Positions 46,129 to 56,327 are shown, counted from the first letter of the stretch. The stretch: DNA of 64,000 bases from Corynebacterium sp. (GCF_030532195.1 NZ_JAUNLP010000003.1:1-64000); one strand, 5' to 3'. The notes: generated by a model from the letters alone, not told the origin. Program-made: numbers and translations.

Positions 46129-46920
46129 ATGACTGAACCTGCTGCACATCTGACCGTTTTTATCTCCGGCGCTGGTCGCGGCATTGGCCGCGCAACCGCG
46201 GAAAAACTCCTAGCACGCGGCTACACCGTTGGCGTGTTCGATATCTCTGGCGACCAAGAGTGGGCCGCGGACCACGAGAACGCCGTCGTGGGCACACTCG
46301 ATGTCACCGACCCAAAGCAGTGGGAAGCCGCATTGGAGAAGTTCGTCGCGGCGGCGGGCCGACTGGATGTGCTGGTCAACAACGCCGGCATCTTGTACGG
46401 AACCTCCTTTGAGGAAGGCTCGTACGAACAGGACAGTGCGCTTATTGACGTCAACGTCAAGGGCGTGCACTACGGCAGTCGCGCGGCACTGCCCCACCTG
46501 AAGGGCTCCCGCGGACAGCTGGTCAACCTCTGCTCGGCATCGGCCATCTACGGCACTCCGGACATGGCAACCTACTCCGCCACAAAGTTCGCGGTTCGTG
46601 GCATCACCGAAGCGCTCGAAGTCGAGTGGGAACCATACGGCATCGATGTCAAGGCAGTCTGGCCGCTCTACGTCAATACCGGCATGCTTGACGAGGTCAG
46701 CACCGATGGCACCCAGCGCATGGGCATTCGCCTGACCGCTGACAACGTTGCGGAAGCGGTGGTCGAATGCATCGATCACAAGCAGGGCAAAATCACCAAG
46801 GTTCACTTCCCAGCGGGCCTGCAAGCGAAATTGCTGTACTACACCTCCCAGATCAGCGCACCATTCCTCAACCGCTTCATCAATGCCAAGCTGACTACCA
46901 AGCGCAAGATTCACCTTTAA
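46129..46920 (+). CDS. Short-chain dehydrogenase/reductase
   Basis: 263 residues. The nucleotide motif is FISGAGRGIGRATAEKL, followed by an acidic residue after the second strand (VFDIS, favouring NAD), VNNAGIL, and the catalytic Ser in NLCSASAIYG and YSATKFA giving Tyr-x3-Lys. The C-terminus is basic (KLTTKRKIHL). Substrate unknown. It is followed by a short terminator. Confidence 0.88.
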   Translation: MTEPAAHLTVFISGAGRGIGRATAEKLLARGYTVGVFDISGDQEWAADHENAVVGTLDVTDPKQWEAALEKFVAAAGRLDVLVNNAGILYGTSFEEGSYEQDSALIDVNVKGVHYGSRAALPHLKGSRGQLVNLCSASAIYGTPDMATYSATKFAVRGITEALEVEWEPYGIDVKAVWPLYVNTGMLDEVSTDGTQRMGIRLTADNVAEAVVECIDHKQGKITKVHFPAGLQAKLLYYTSQISAPFLNRFINAKLTTKRKIHL

Positions 46921-46969
46921 TACCTGCGCTTAGCCCAAGCCCTGCACCGCCCCTCCTCGGCATCGGTCT

Positions 46970-46995
46970 CCTCTGACCTACCCAGAGGGGCTTTT
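46970..46995 (+). terminator. Terminator after the SDR gene
   Basis: CCTCTG (46970-46975) and CAGAGG (46983-46988) form a 6-bp stem with a 7-base loop, followed by GGCTTTTGG. Moderate strength. Confidence 0.5.
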
Positions 46996-47003
46996 GGCTT
47001 CCG

Positions 47004-48560
47004 CTACCCGCCGGGGTCCAGTCCCGTTTCGCCATTTCCGTCATCTGCATCCCTTGCCCGTGTCTCACGCGCTTTACGACGTAACCAGCGCCCCGGGTTA
47101 TCAAATGCATCGGGATCTTCGTTGGGACTTACCCCACGGTTTCCGTCTTTATCCTTTGGTGGCACCCACACAATTCGGTCATTTTGACCAGCTGCGGTTT
47201 GCCCTGCATCTGCACCAGCTTCCGCATCTGTACCAATACCCCGGTCACCTAGCACTTCCGGCACCTCATCCGGCCGCAGTGTCCACCAGGCGTTTTCATC
47301 GCTGCGAGCATCATCAATTTTCCGGTGAGTGCCCGGATCCACCAACGTGAGATTATCCAGGTCAGTGCCACCGCCTGAGGCCCACGACTGAACATGGTGC
47401 ACATCGCACATGGCTCCCGGAGTGCTCATGCCCGGCGCGGAGGAACTTCCTTCTTCTCCTAACAGCGCCAGATATTGCGGGAGCGTACCCAACCTACGGG
47501 ATCTGCCGAAGTACAAGGTCTGTCCCTCATCCCCCAGAACCTGGAGGAACGAATTCTTGGCAACCATCTGCTGCACTGCTTGACTGATCGACATTCGCAC
47601 ACCAGCATCCGAAACAGCCTTGCCAGAGCCCGCAAGCACAAATTCCTTCCCCTCCGGCAAAGTGACTCCCGCCAAGGCCGCTACATCTGCAATATGAGCA
47701 ACCGTCACAACCGAGGTGGTTCCCCTCGCAGGTTGAAGCGTGCCGCCCGGCTGAAAGCCTCCGTTGACTGCAGCCTCCGCTGCATCATGGAATCGCTGGC
47801 CTGGATTACGCTGGTCATCAGCACCTTCTTCCAGCAAACCGCCAGGCCGGGCATGGTCCGATTGCAACCGCTTTAGCACTGCCGCAAACGAAGGTGTAAT
47901 CACACCAGTGAGCCGACTCATGCCATCCGGCCCCTGAGCACTAATCTTCAAACTCCGCTTTCGTGCACGATCCTCATCCGTATACGGATCATCAATACCC
48001 AGCATCGCCCGCAGGCGATTGGGCAGCTGATTGAGATCATCAACGCGGATCTTGTCCACCAGGTCCGCGATGTGCTTGTCCAACAGCTTTGACAGCTCCG
48101 CATGTTCGGTTGCCGGCAGCTCCCGCACCGCCTTATCAATCTTGACTACCGCGTCAGCTCCAACAATGCCGTCCTCCACCTTCTTTCGAAGGTTTGGCAT
48201 CCGCACATCCTCATGCGCCGGAGCAAACGGATCGACATTCTTGCTCAAACGCCCAACCACATGGACACGCTGCCGAGCCTCCGCTCGCGAAATCCGCATT
48301 TCCTGCGCCAGCCACGCAATCTTGCGATGTTCTGCGCTGGGCAGGCGCCCCTTCATAATCTCCACATACGTCGCATCAATAACTGCAAGCCGCTTCCGCG
48401 CCTGCTCAATCGTCTTATACGCGTCATGCGCGTGATCTGGCGCTAACACTTCGAAGTTATCCACAATGAGCTGCGATAACGCTTCAAACTGCGCCACCGC
48501 GTCCAAGACCTGCGATGTCGACAGCGGCCCACCGCCGCCCGGTGTCGTTGGTGTAGACAT
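47004..48560 (-). CDS. DUF222 / HNH endonuclease signature protein (13E12-type)
   Basis: 518 residues. The N-terminal DUF222 domain covers about 20-320 (VLDAVAQFEALSQLIVDN, EMRISRAEARQRVHVVGRL). The C-terminal HNH nuclease-like motif is CDVHHVQSWASGGGTDLDNLTLVDPGTHRKIDD. This family is numerous in Corynebacteriales genomes and resembles the mycobacterial 13E12 repeat proteins, but there is no sign of an intron, intein or mobile element here. Its role is unknown. Confidence 0.88.
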   Translation of the reverse strand: MSTPTTPGGGGPLSTSQVLDAVAQFEALSQLIVDNFEVLAPDHAHDAYKTIEQARKRLAVIDATYVEIMKGRLPSAEHRKIAWLAQEMRISRAEARQRVHVVGRLSKNVDPFAPAHEDVRMPNLRKKVEDGIVGADAVVKIDKAVRELPATEHAELSKLLDKHIADLVDKIRVDDLNQLPNRLRAMLGIDDPYTDEDRARKRSLKISAQGPDGMSRLTGVITPSFAAVLKRLQSDHARPGGLLEEGADDQRNPGQRFHDAAEAAVNGGFQPGGTLQPARGTTSVVTVAHIADVAALAGVTLPEGKEFVLAGSGKAVSDAGVRMSISQAVQQMVAKNSFLQVLGDEGQTLYFGRSRRLGTLPQYLALLGEEGSSSAPGMSTPGAMCDVHHVQSWASGGGTDLDNLTLVDPGTHRKIDDARSDENAWWTLRPDEVPEVLGDRGIGTDAEAGADAGQTAAGQNDRIVWVPPKDKDGNRGVSPNEDPDAFDNPGRWLRRKARETRARDADDGNGETGLDPGG

Positions 48561-48805
48561 TTCCCACCCCCTTAAAAACGCTAGTAATCCGAATCCCCAA
48601 ATGGACTAACTAATTTCCCTCCCCAACATTATCGCACACCCATTCGACCATCCACAACCCCAAAATCAAACTTTTTCGCACATTTTTCCGAAAAATCGCC
48701 CACGCCACATCCCCCCCCACGGCACTATCCAGCACCGCACGCCGCCGAAAAAGAAACGCGCAGGTCCCTGAAAAAGCGCACGCCCCTCCCCAGAACGCGC
48801 CCCCT

Positions 48806-49453
48806 CTAGAAGCGGAACACCATCACATCATGATCCGGGAAACTCGAGCGCCCCACCAGCTCAAACCCCGCCTTCACATAGGCCTTCGCCGCCCGCGGAT
48901 TCGCATCATGCACCGCCAGGCTCACGCCCGGATACCCCATCGCGCGCGCATGCTCAATCAGCCCCGCAATCATCGGCTGCGACAGCCTCCTGCCCACAGC
49001 ACCCGGCCGCAGCGCAATCGCCACTTCTGGAATTCCGTCCTCGACAAAGCCATAACCAGGGTCTTCGTGCGAAAACAGGCGCAGCCATGCCGCCCCCACC
49101 GGTACCTCGAGTTCATTTTCGTTTTCGCTTGACGACGAATCCCCGCGCCCATCCCACAATTTCTTAATGGCCGCCGCGCTGAACACATCCTCGCGAGAAA
49201 CGCCTGGCTCAAACGGGTCCACACGGGTCATATCAGCGCTGAGCGACTCGTAGTCGGCGTCGTCAAGCGATGTGGCGACTAGGATGACCCCGCCCTGGCG
49301 CGCGTCCCACTGATCGACGTAGCGTAGCCGCGTTTGCGCGTAATCGGCGGGAAGCGGCTGGCTTTCGTCGCCGAATGTTTCCGTCAGCTCGTCCATCCAA
49401 GCGATGAATGGGCGGTCGGATTCTACTGCTGGGCGCCACTGGAAATTAGTCAT
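48806..49453 (-). CDS. GNAT-family N-acetyltransferase
   Basis: 215 residues. The GNAT acetyl-CoA loop is VGRRLSQPMIAGLIEHARAMG, followed by SLAVHDANPRAAKAYVKAGFELVGRSSF. An insertion with SSSSENENELE lies in the middle. Substrate unknown. The gene carries two copies, in opposite orientation, of the 11-base word discussed in the findings. Confidence 0.8.
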   Translation of the reverse strand: MTNFQWRPAVESDRPFIAWMDELTETFGDESQPLPADYAQTRLRYVDQWDARQGGVILVATSLDDADYESLSADMTRVDPFEPGVSREDVFSAAAIKKLWDGRGDSSSSENENELEVPVGAAWLRLFSHEDPGYGFVEDGIPEVAIALRPGAVGRRLSQPMIAGLIEHARAMGYPGVSLAVHDANPRAAKAYVKAGFELVGRSSFPDHDVMVFRF

Positions 49454-49513
49454 ATTTGCGCACTATACCGGCGTCCCCTGAACGCGCCGGACGCAGTCAG
49501 TTTTCATATGGCA

Positions 49514-50038
49514 CTACACGGGAACGTCGACACCCAGCGCAATGAGTTCGTCGAAGCCTAAAACGGCGACGTTGTGAACCCCGGGAACATCGCTGGCATC
49601 TTCACCAAGCCCGGAGACCAGCCCAAACTCCTGCGTGCCAGAGCATTCGGCGCTCTCATACACGTTCAAAAGATATCCACGCGGATCTTCTCGTGTGAGC
49701 GTGACATCGCAATTGCTGCGGCTGGAGTTGGATTTCCACGTTACGACGATCTTGGGATCCCCATGCGAAAGCGATGTGGCATACCCGGTGACCGTAACTG
49801 ACCCATCTGTCGAGGTTGTCGAAACCTCTTTCCCTTTCGGGGACAGCTCGGTGGGAACGGCCCCTTCTTCGCCCGAGGTCAAAGTAGCCTGGTCGGCTGC
49901 ATTGGAGGTCTGATTCTGACTAGTACCTGGGAGAGCATCGGCGTTTTCCACTTCGCCGCCAGAACTACATGCACTTGCACTCAGCGCCAGTACCGCGGTG
50001 CAGGCTGTGGTGGCCACGATGTTCCACATTCGTTTCAC
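49514..50038 (-). CDS. Putative lipoprotein
   Basis: About 174 residues from a GTG at 50038 (M-K-R-M-W start) or 171 from the ATG at 50029. Signal peptide with hydrophobic core AVLALSAS and lipobox SAC; the lipidated Cys is followed by SSGGEVEN. The mature part has a Ser/Thr/Asn/Gln linker, then a domain with VTVTGYATSLSHGDPKIVVTWKSN and two Cys (SNCDVTLT and SAECSGTQ) that may pair. No ribosome site is clear. Function unknown. Confidence 0.65.
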   Translation of the reverse strand: MKRMWNIVATTACTAVLALSASACSSGGEVENADALPGTSQNQTSNAADQATLTSGEEGAVPTELSPKGKEVSTTSTDGSVTVTGYATSLSHGDPKIVVTWKSNSSRSNCDVTLTREDPRGYLLNVYESAECSGTQEFGLVSGLGEDASDVPGVHNVAVLGFDELIALGVDVPV

Positions 50039-50255
50039 AACGTAAAGAATAAAGTAGAAACCCTTTTTCCGCGCGGCACGAGGACGAAATGATGGCAAAA
50101 CAAGGAGCGAAAACCAACGCCGTGCAACAGGCACAAGATACAAAAGAGCGACCCGGAGGAGATTTCTCTCTCCCGGGCCGCTCCACCGGTCACTCAAGCG
50201 AGCCTAACCAGCCAATACCAACCAGCTTTTCTAAATCGACCTCTAAACCCGAGCC

Positions 50256-52835
50256 TTAAACCCGAGCTACACCGGCCTCGTCATAGCCGACAATCTTCAG
50301 GGACTCACCATCTTCGGCCACCGTGACCTCAACGCGGTCACCGTCGCGCACGTCACCTGCCAGCAGGCGACGTGCCAGCTCATCACCAATTGCCTTCTGC
50401 ACCAGACGACGCAGCGGACGTGCACCGTAGGCCGGGTCGTAACCGCGCTCGGCCAACCAGTCCAGTGCCTCATCAGCGACATCCAGCACCAGTCGGCGAG
50501 CTGCCAGACGCTCGGCGAGGTTTCGAACCTGAATATCCACAATGCCGCGCAGCTGTTCAGCTGTCAGCGGATCGAAGATCACAACGTCATCGAGACGGTT
50601 GATGAACTCCGGCTTGAAGGCCATCTTCACCGCATCCATGATCTGCTCATGAGTGCCACCAGCACCGAGGTTCGAGGTCAAGATCAGAATCGTGTTTCGG
50701 AAGTCCACGGTGCGACCCTGCCCATCGGTCAGGCGACCTTCATCAAGAACCTGCAGGAGCACATCGAACACATCTGGGTGCGCCTTCTCCACCTCGTCGA
50801 AAAGCACGACGGTGTACGGACGGCGACGGACAGCCTCGGTCAACTGACCGCCTGCATCGTAGCCGACGTATCCCGGAGGGGCACCGATCAGACGTGCAAC
50901 GGAATGCTTCTCGCCGTACTCGGACATATCGATACGCACCATCGCGCGTTCATCGTCGAAGAGGAACTCCGCCAGCGCCTTCGCCAGCTCGGTCTTACCA
51001 ACACCGGTCGGGCCGAGGAACAGGAAGGAACCGGTCGGGCGGTTCGGGTCTGCGACACCCGCACGCGAACGACGAACGGCATCCGAGACCGCCTCCACAG
51101 CGGTGTTCTGACCGACAACGCGGCGGCCGAGGTTAAGCTCCATATCCAGCAGCTTCTCGGTCTCACCCTGCATCATCTTGCCAGCCGGAATACCGGTCCA
51201 CGCGGAGACAACCTCAGCGACCTCCTGCGGCGTGACCTCTTCCTTCAGCATGGAGTTTTCCTCTGCATCGGCGACTGATTCCTCCGCTGCTGCCAGCTTC
51301 TTCTCCAGCTCCGGGATACGGCCATAGCGCAGCTCGGCCACACGACCGTAGTCACCTTCGCGCTCAGCCTTCTCAGACTCAGTGCGCAGCGCATCGAGCT
51401 CCTCACGGACCGAGCGGACGTCCTCAATCGAGGACTTCTCATTCTGCCAGCGAGTCTTCAGCGCGTTGAGCTTCTCGCGCTCATCAGCCAGTTCCTCGCG
51501 GAGCTTATCCAGGCGCTCCTTCGAGGCCGCGTCAGTTTCCTTCTCCAGCGCCATTTCCTCAATCTCTAGGCGGCGGACAATGCGCTCTGCGGTGTCGATT
51601 TCCTCCGGCGAGGAGTCAATCTCCATACGCAGCCTTGACGCTGCCTCATCGACCAGGTCAATGGCCTTATCCGGCAGGAAACGCGAGGTGATGTAGCGAT
51701 CCGACAGTGTTGCTGCAGCCACCAGCGCGGAGTCCTGAATACGAACACCGTGGTGCACCTCGTAGCGTTCCTTCAGGCCACGCAGAATACCAATGGCATC
51801 CTCCACGCTCGGCTCACCGACGAAGACCTGCTGGAAACGACGCTCCAGCGCGGCATCCTTTTCGATGTATTTGCGGTACTCATCCAGAGTGGTAGCACCG
51901 ACCAAGCGCAGCTCACCGCGGGCCAGCATCGGCTTAATCATATTGCCGGCATCCATCGATCCATCACCGGTTGCACCAGCACCAACGATGGTGTGAATCT
52001 CATCGATGAAGGTAATAATCTGGCCGTCCGATTCCTTAATCTCATCCAGCACAGCCTTGAGCCGCTCTTCGAACTCGCCGCGGTACTTCGCACCTGCGAC
52101 CATCGAGCCCAAATCAAGACTCATCAAAGTCTTGCCCTTCAGAGATTCCGGAACGTCACCTGCGACGATGCGTCGCGCCAGGCCCTCTACAATGGCCGTC
52201 TTACCAACGCCCGGCTCACCAATGAGCACAGGGTTGTTCTTGGTACGACGGCTAAGCACCTGAACAACGCGGCGAATTTCCGCGTCACGGCCGATAACAG
52301 GGTCAATCTTGCCCTCACGTGCCCGTGCGGTTAAGTCCGTCGCGTACTTCTCCAGAGCCTGGTACTGCTCTTCCGGATTTTCCGTTGTAACCTTCCTAGA
52401 TCCGCGCACGCTGGTCAGCGCACCCTTCAGTGCCTCTGCAGTAGCACCCGCAGTTTGCAGCACATTTGCCGCATCCGACTGACCGGTTGCCACACCAATA
52501 AGCAGAATCTCGGTGGAGACGTATTCATCTCCCAGCTCGCCAGCCAGTTCCTCCGCCGAATTCAGGGCATTGACAGCGTCCCTATTAAATTGCGGGTTTG
52601 CCATATTGGCACCGCTTGCCGACGGATAACCTGCGACTAATTCCTTTGCACGAGTGAGAACTCCCGCAGGATTAACACCCGCTGCCTCAAGCAGCGGGGA
52701 TGCAATTCCCTCTTGCTGCTCCAGCAGTGCGACAAGAATATGGCCCGGACGGATATCCGGGTTGCCTGCACTAGTAGCAGCCTTCATAGCTTCCTGGAGA
52801 ACTTCTCCAGTCTTAGTTGTTGGTGTAAAACTCAT
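50256..52835 (-). CDS. clpB: ClpB chaperone/disaggregase
   Basis: 859 residues. An N-terminal Clp_N repeat pair (1-150), AAA1 with Walker [16 protein letters not shown] and Walker [14 protein letters not shown], a middle coiled coil (about 405-525), AAA2 with [17 protein letters not shown] and [12 protein letters not shown], and a D2-small domain. It rescues aggregated proteins with DnaK after heat stress. Upstream is a near-perfect HspR operator. Confidence 0.97.
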   Translation of the reverse strand: MSFTPTTKTGEVLQEAMKAATSAGNPDIRPGHILVALLEQQEGIASPLLEAAGVNPAGVLTRAKELVAGYPSASGANMANPQFNRDAVNALNSAEELAGELGDEYVSTEILLIGVATGQSDAANVLQTAGATAEALKGALTSVRGSRKVTTENPEEQYQALEKYATDLTARAREGKIDPVIGRDAEIRRVVQVLSRRTKNNPVLIGEPGVGKTAIVEGLARRIVAGDVPESLKGKTLMSLDLGSMVAGAKYRGEFEERLKAVLDEIKESDGQIITFIDEIHTIVGAGATGDGSMDAGNMIKPMLARGELRLVGATTLDEYRKYIEKDAALERRFQQVFVGEPSVEDAIGILRGLKERYEVHHGVRIQDSALVAAATLSDRYITSRFLPDKAIDLVDEAASRLRMEIDSSPEEIDTAERIVRRLEIEEMALEKETDAASKERLDKLREELADEREKLNALKTRWQNEKSSIEDVRSVREELDALRTESEKAEREGDYGRVAELRYGRIPELEKKLAAAEESVADAEENSMLKEEVTPQEVAEVVSAWTGIPAGKMMQGETEKLLDMELNLGRRVVGQNTAVEAVSDAVRRSRAGVADPNRPTGSFLFLGPTGVGKTELAKALAEFLFDDERAMVRIDMSEYGEKHSVARLIGAPPGYVGYDAGGQLTEAVRRRPYTVVLFDEVEKAHPDVFDVLLQVLDEGRLTDGQGRTVDFRNTILILTSNLGAGGTHEQIMDAVKMAFKPEFINRLDDVVIFDPLTAEQLRGIVDIQVRNLAERLAARRLVLDVADEALDWLAERGYDPAYGARPLRRLVQKAIGDELARRLLAGDVRDGDRVEVTVAEDGESLKIVGYDEAGVARV

Positions 52836-52889
52836 AACTTGCGCCCCTTTGACTCAACTTTGTTGCTCACTACTCATAACGCATTCAGC

Positions 52890-52910
52890 CTTGAGTCTGT
52901 TCCACTCAAC
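52890..52910. promoter_or_regulatory. HspR operator (HAIR) upstream of clpB
   Basis: CTTGAGT-N7-ACTCAAC matches the HAIR element CTTGAGT-N7-ACTCAAG with one mismatch in the last base. It lies 55 bases before the clpB start, the usual place for HspR control of clpB. Confidence 0.85.
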
Positions 52911-52932
52911 TTCAATTTTCCAGACTAATGTT

Positions 52933-52948
52933 TGTGATATACCTCACA
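52933..52948. promoter_or_regulatory. Perfect GlxR site upstream of fda
   Basis: TGTGA-TATACC-TCACA is a perfect match to the GlxR (cAMP receptor) consensus TGTGA-N6-TCACA. It lies 117 bases before fda and 23 bases beyond the HspR box. Confidence 0.85.
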
Positions 52949-53064
52949 TCTTGATATTTCGCCGAAATGACCTCCCCCAATTCAGTACCTCCCGCCCAGC
53001 GCACCCCTGGCAATTTGGTTAACCTGGGGGACAGACATTCCTTCACTCTCACGAAAGGACTCGA

Positions 53065-53952
53065 ATGAACATCGAGCAGGCACGTCAGATGACCGAGGGC
53101 AAGGGCTTCATCGCCGCTCTCGACCAGTCCGGTGGATCCACCCCGAAGGCTCTGCGCCTGTACGGCATCAACGAGGACCAGTACTCGAACGAAGATGAAA
53201 TGTTCGATCTGGTTCACCAGATGCGTACTCGTATCATCACCTCCCCGTCTTTCAGCTCGGATCAGATTATTGGTGCCATCCTCTTCGAGCAGACCATGGA
53301 CCGCGAGATTGAGGGCATCCCAACCGCTCAGTACCTGTGGGAGAAGAAGGGCATCGTTCCTTTCCTGAAGACCGACAAGGGTCTGGCGGAGAAGGAAAAC
53401 GGCGTCCAGCTGATGAAGCCGTGCCCGGGCCTGGATGAGCTGCTGGAGCGCGGTGTCGCCAAGGGCATCTTCGGCACCAAGATGCGTTCCTTCATTGCTG
53501 AGGCAAACGAAGAGGGCATCAAGGCCAACATTGCTCAGCAGTTCGAGTTCGGCAAGCAGGTTCTGTCCCACGGCCTGGTTCCGATCCTGGAGCCGGAGGT
53601 TGACATCAACGCTGCTGACAAGGCTGAGGCTGAGGACATCGTCCTGCGCGAGCTGCTCGCTGGCCTGGATGACCTCACTGATGACCAGAAGGTCATGATC
53701 AAGGTCTCCATCCCGACCAAGGATGACCTGTACAAGCCACTGATTGAGCATCCGAAGGTAATGCGCGTTGTCGCCCTGTCCGGCGGCTACGAGCGCGACG
53801 ATGCCAACGAGCGTCTGTCCCGCAACCACGGCATGATTGCTTCCTTCTCCCGCGCTCTGTCTGAGGGCCTGTCCGCTCAGCAGTCGGACGAGGAGTTCAA
53901 CGCAACCATGGCCGAGTCCGTCAAGGGCATCTACGAGGCTTCTATCTCCTAG
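53065..53952 (+). CDS. fda: Class I fructose-1,6-bisphosphate aldolase
   Basis: 295 residues. The class I bacterial type is clear from [17 protein letters not shown] near the start, [28 protein letters not shown] and the Schiff-base Lys in [12 protein letters not shown]. This is the metal-independent aldolase, unlike the zinc-dependent class II enzyme of C. glutamicum glycolysis. A good ribosome site (GAAAGGA) precedes the ATG, and a strong terminator follows. A perfect GlxR box upstream suggests carbon-source control. Confidence 0.93.
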   Translation: MNIEQARQMTEGKGFIAALDQSGGSTPKALRLYGINEDQYSNEDEMFDLVHQMRTRIITSPSFSSDQIIGAILFEQTMDREIEGIPTAQYLWEKKGIVPFLKTDKGLAEKENGVQLMKPCPGLDELLERGVAKGIFGTKMRSFIAEANEEGIKANIAQQFEFGKQVLSHGLVPILEPEVDINAADKAEAEDIVLRELLAGLDDLTDDQKVMIKVSIPTKDDLYKPLIEHPKVMRVVALSGGYERDDANERLSRNHGMIASFSRALSEGLSAQQSDEEFNATMAESVKGIYEASIS

Positions 53953-53987
53953 TAGCCCGCACTTTTCACGCATATTCAAGCGCACAT

Positions 53988-54028
53988 AAAAAGCTCCCGC
54001 ACCGACTTTCCGGTTCGGGAGCTTTCGC
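53988..54028 (+). terminator. Terminator after fda
   Basis: AAAGCTCCCG pairs with CGGGAGCTTT, extended by an inner ACCG/CGGT. The A and T tails flank both sides, so it could serve both the fda and the convergent TRIC gene. Confidence 0.85.
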
Positions 54029-54098
54029 TTGCTTTTACGCCTGCTTTACGACGGCACTCTCTAACCATCCGGCGGGCGCAAGTGCTTCCCGGAGATTC

Positions 54099-54716
54099 CT
54101 AATCGCGCCCCTGGTAATCGAACACTGGCAGCGACCAGCCGCGCCAAATAGCGGCCAGGCGGATAAACAGTGCCGACAGCACTGCGCAGACAATATTGAC
54201 GCTCTCGTGCAGTCCAACCATGTCGAGCACGTAGTACAGCGCCGCGGCCACAACCGCAATCGAAGCATAGAGCTCCTTTTGGAATACCAGCGGCACGCGG
54301 TCACACATCAGGTCACGCAACACGCCACCAAAGGCGCCGGTGAGCACCGCCCCCACGATGGCAATGATGATGCCGTGCCCCATCTCCATGGCGACACGTG
54401 CGCCAATGATGGAAAAAGCCGACAGACCAATCGCATCGGCCACGAGGAAGACGGTGCGGAAATGCTTCATCAGGAAGTCCGCAAGCAACACCGTAATGAG
54501 CGCCGCACCGACGATGACTAGCAAATACTGCGGGCTTTTGACCCAGACCAGTGGGTAGTGCCCCAGGATGACATCGCGCAGCGTGCCACCGCCAATTGCG
54601 GTCATACAGGCAATGGTGGATACCCCAAAGAGATCCATGCGCATTCGGCCCGCAGCCAGCGCGCCGGTAACGCCTTCAGCCGTAATTCCGATGACCCAGA
54701 GAATATGCAGCAGCAT
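54099..54716 (-). CDS. Trimeric intracellular cation (TRIC/UPF0126) channel-type protein
   Basis: 205 residues with six to seven helices in two homologous halves, each with the small glycine motif: AIGGGTLRDVILGHYPLVWV and GAFGGVLRDLMCDRVPLVF. This GGG-x-R-D pattern marks the UPF0126/TRIC family of potassium-permeable channels. It is convergent with fda. The adjacent permease gene ends 78 bases upstream of it in the same direction. Confidence 0.85.
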   Translation of the reverse strand: MLLHILWVIGITAEGVTGALAAGRMRMDLFGVSTIACMTAIGGGTLRDVILGHYPLVWVKSPQYLLVIVGAALITVLLADFLMKHFRTVFLVADAIGLSAFSIIGARVAMEMGHGIIIAIVGAVLTGAFGGVLRDLMCDRVPLVFQKELYASIAVVAAALYYVLDMVGLHESVNIVCAVLSALFIRLAAIWRGWSLPVFDYQGRD

Positions 54717-54794
54717 GATAAGAAATATAAAGGACTGCGGCGCATTTGCCAGAACTACGGCCGAATCCGTTTGTCGTTATCGGCCGAATCGACT

Positions 54795-56327
54795 CTACTG
54801 CCTGCTCTCGTAGACGCGACCCGGCGAGTAATTATCGGGCTCGCCACTGGCCACAGCCGGCAGCCCCTCATACTTGCCCTTGATGCCGGTCTTCTGCAGG
54901 AATAGACCAATGCCGACAACCACGGCGAGGCTGACCAAGGACTGCAGGAATTCAGCTCGGGTCTCAGTGCGAATACCCATCGCCAGCAAAATCACCACAA
55001 TCAATCCCGTAACCAATGCCGGCGCAACGGGCCAACCGAACATCTTGAAACTCAGGCCACCGCGATCAGCCGCTTCACGTTCCAGCTCTGGACGGAGCTT
55101 AATCTGCGAAATGCCGATGAGCACGTAGACAAACAGCACCACCGCACCCGAGGAATTGACCAGGTACAGGAAGATGGTGTCCGGCCAAATGTAGCCCGCG
55201 CCAATGCAGATGAAGCCAACGAGAGCGGAAAAGAGAATGCCGCCCGTCGGCACGCCCCGACCATTGACACGAGTCATCCACGCCGGGGCATCGCCGTTGC
55301 GCCCCTGCGTAAAGATCATGCGCGACGCGGTATACAGCCCCGAGTTCAGACAGGACAGGACCGCCACCAGCACGATGAAGTTCAGAATATCCGCAGCTCC
55401 GGGCACTCCCATCGCATCCAATGCCGTGATGAACGGCGACACGCCAGCCCGGTAGTCATCCCACGGCAAGATAGTCACCAACAGCGCGGTAGAAATCACG
55501 AAGAAGGCCAGGATTCGCACAACCACGGTTTGAGTTGTGCGTCGAATAGCATCGGCAGGATGCGCGGACTCCGCCGCCGCGATTGTGACAAGCTCGGCAC
55601 CTGTCATGGAGAAAATCACTGTCACCACGCCGACAAAGATGGAACTGACGCCGTTGGGGACGAAGCCGTCGTGAAGCCAGAGGTTTGAGACATCGGCGGC
55701 GTGGTCGGACGCTCCCGTCCACAACCCCAGGACATACGCGCCACCTGCGATGATGAATGCGACGATGACCGCGACTTTTATACCGGCGAACCAGTATTCG
55801 GCCTCGCCGAAGCTCTTTACCGACAGCATATTGACCGCGACCATGGCGCCGAGAATGACCACCGAGGTCAGCCATTGCGGAATCGACGGCACCCACCGGG
55901 CAATCAGTTCGCCACCGACAACAGCTTCAATACCTGCGACGATGACCCAGAAGTACCAGTACAGCCAGCCGGCCGCGAAGCCTCCCCAGCGCCCCAGCGC
56001 CATGCGGGCGTAGTCGACGAACGAGCCTGTCGACGGCCTTGCCACGGCCATCTCGCCGAGCATACGCATGACCAGGTAGACGATTATGCCGGCAACCGCA
56101 GTGGTGACAATCGCCGCCGGACCTGCAACAACGATGAGCCCCGACAGGCCCACGAAGAATCCCGCGCCGATTGTGCCGCCCATGGAAACCATGGTCAGGT
56201 GGCGCTTGGACAGTGCCGGGCGAAGCTCTGTGCTGGAGTTCGCGCCTGCGCCTGCATCTGCACCAGGACTTGGAGCTGGCCGCGACTTCTGTCGCACCTT
56301 GTCGGGTTTTTGACTAACGCTTGTCAT
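54795..56327 (-). CDS. Amino-acid permease (APC, GabP-like)
   Basis: 510 residues from the ATG at 56327, which has GGGAGAG just before it. Twelve helices of the APC amino-acid permease type: LTMVSMGGTIGAGFFVGLSG at helix 1, YLVMRMLGEMAVARPSTGSFVDYA, MTGAELVTIAAAESAHP and PWMTRV-like WMTRVNGRGVPTG. The cytoplasmic N-terminus is Pro/Ala-rich. Closest to GABA/aromatic/proline permeases. Divergence from gabT suggests it imports the omega-amino acid used by the cluster. Confidence 0.85.
   Translation of the reverse strand: MTSVSQKPDKVRQKSRPAPSPGADAGAGANSSTELRPALSKRHLTMVSMGGTIGAGFFVGLSGLIVVAGPAAIVTTAVAGIIVYLVMRMLGEMAVARPSTGSFVDYARMALGRWGGFAAGWLYWYFWVIVAGIEAVVGGELIARWVPSIPQWLTSVVILGAMVAVNMLSVKSFGEAEYWFAGIKVAVIVAFIIAGGAYVLGLWTGASDHAADVSNLWLHDGFVPNGVSSIFVGVVTVIFSMTGAELVTIAAAESAHPADAIRRTTQTVVVRILAFFVISTALLVTILPWDDYRAGVSPFITALDAMGVPGAADILNFIVLVAVLSCLNSGLYTASRMIFTQGRNGDAPAWMTRVNGRGVPTGGILFSALVGFICIGAGYIWPDTIFLYLVNSSGAVVLFVYVLIGISQIKLRPELEREAADRGGLSFKMFGWPVAPALVTGLIVVILLAMGIRTETRAEFLQSLVSLAVVVGIGLFLQKTGIKGKYEGLPAVASGEPDNYSPGRVYESRQ

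Noticed and set aside
47004..48560. HNH protein as a homing endonuclease or phage gene
   Set aside because: The DUF222/HNH family is a common chromosomal family in Corynebacteriales; there are no flanking repeats, integrase or phage genes.
4324..49268. The 11-base word as a strand-biased Chi or KOPS signal
   Set aside because: Eight copies point one way and six the other, without blocks, so replication-oriented signals are not supported in this window.
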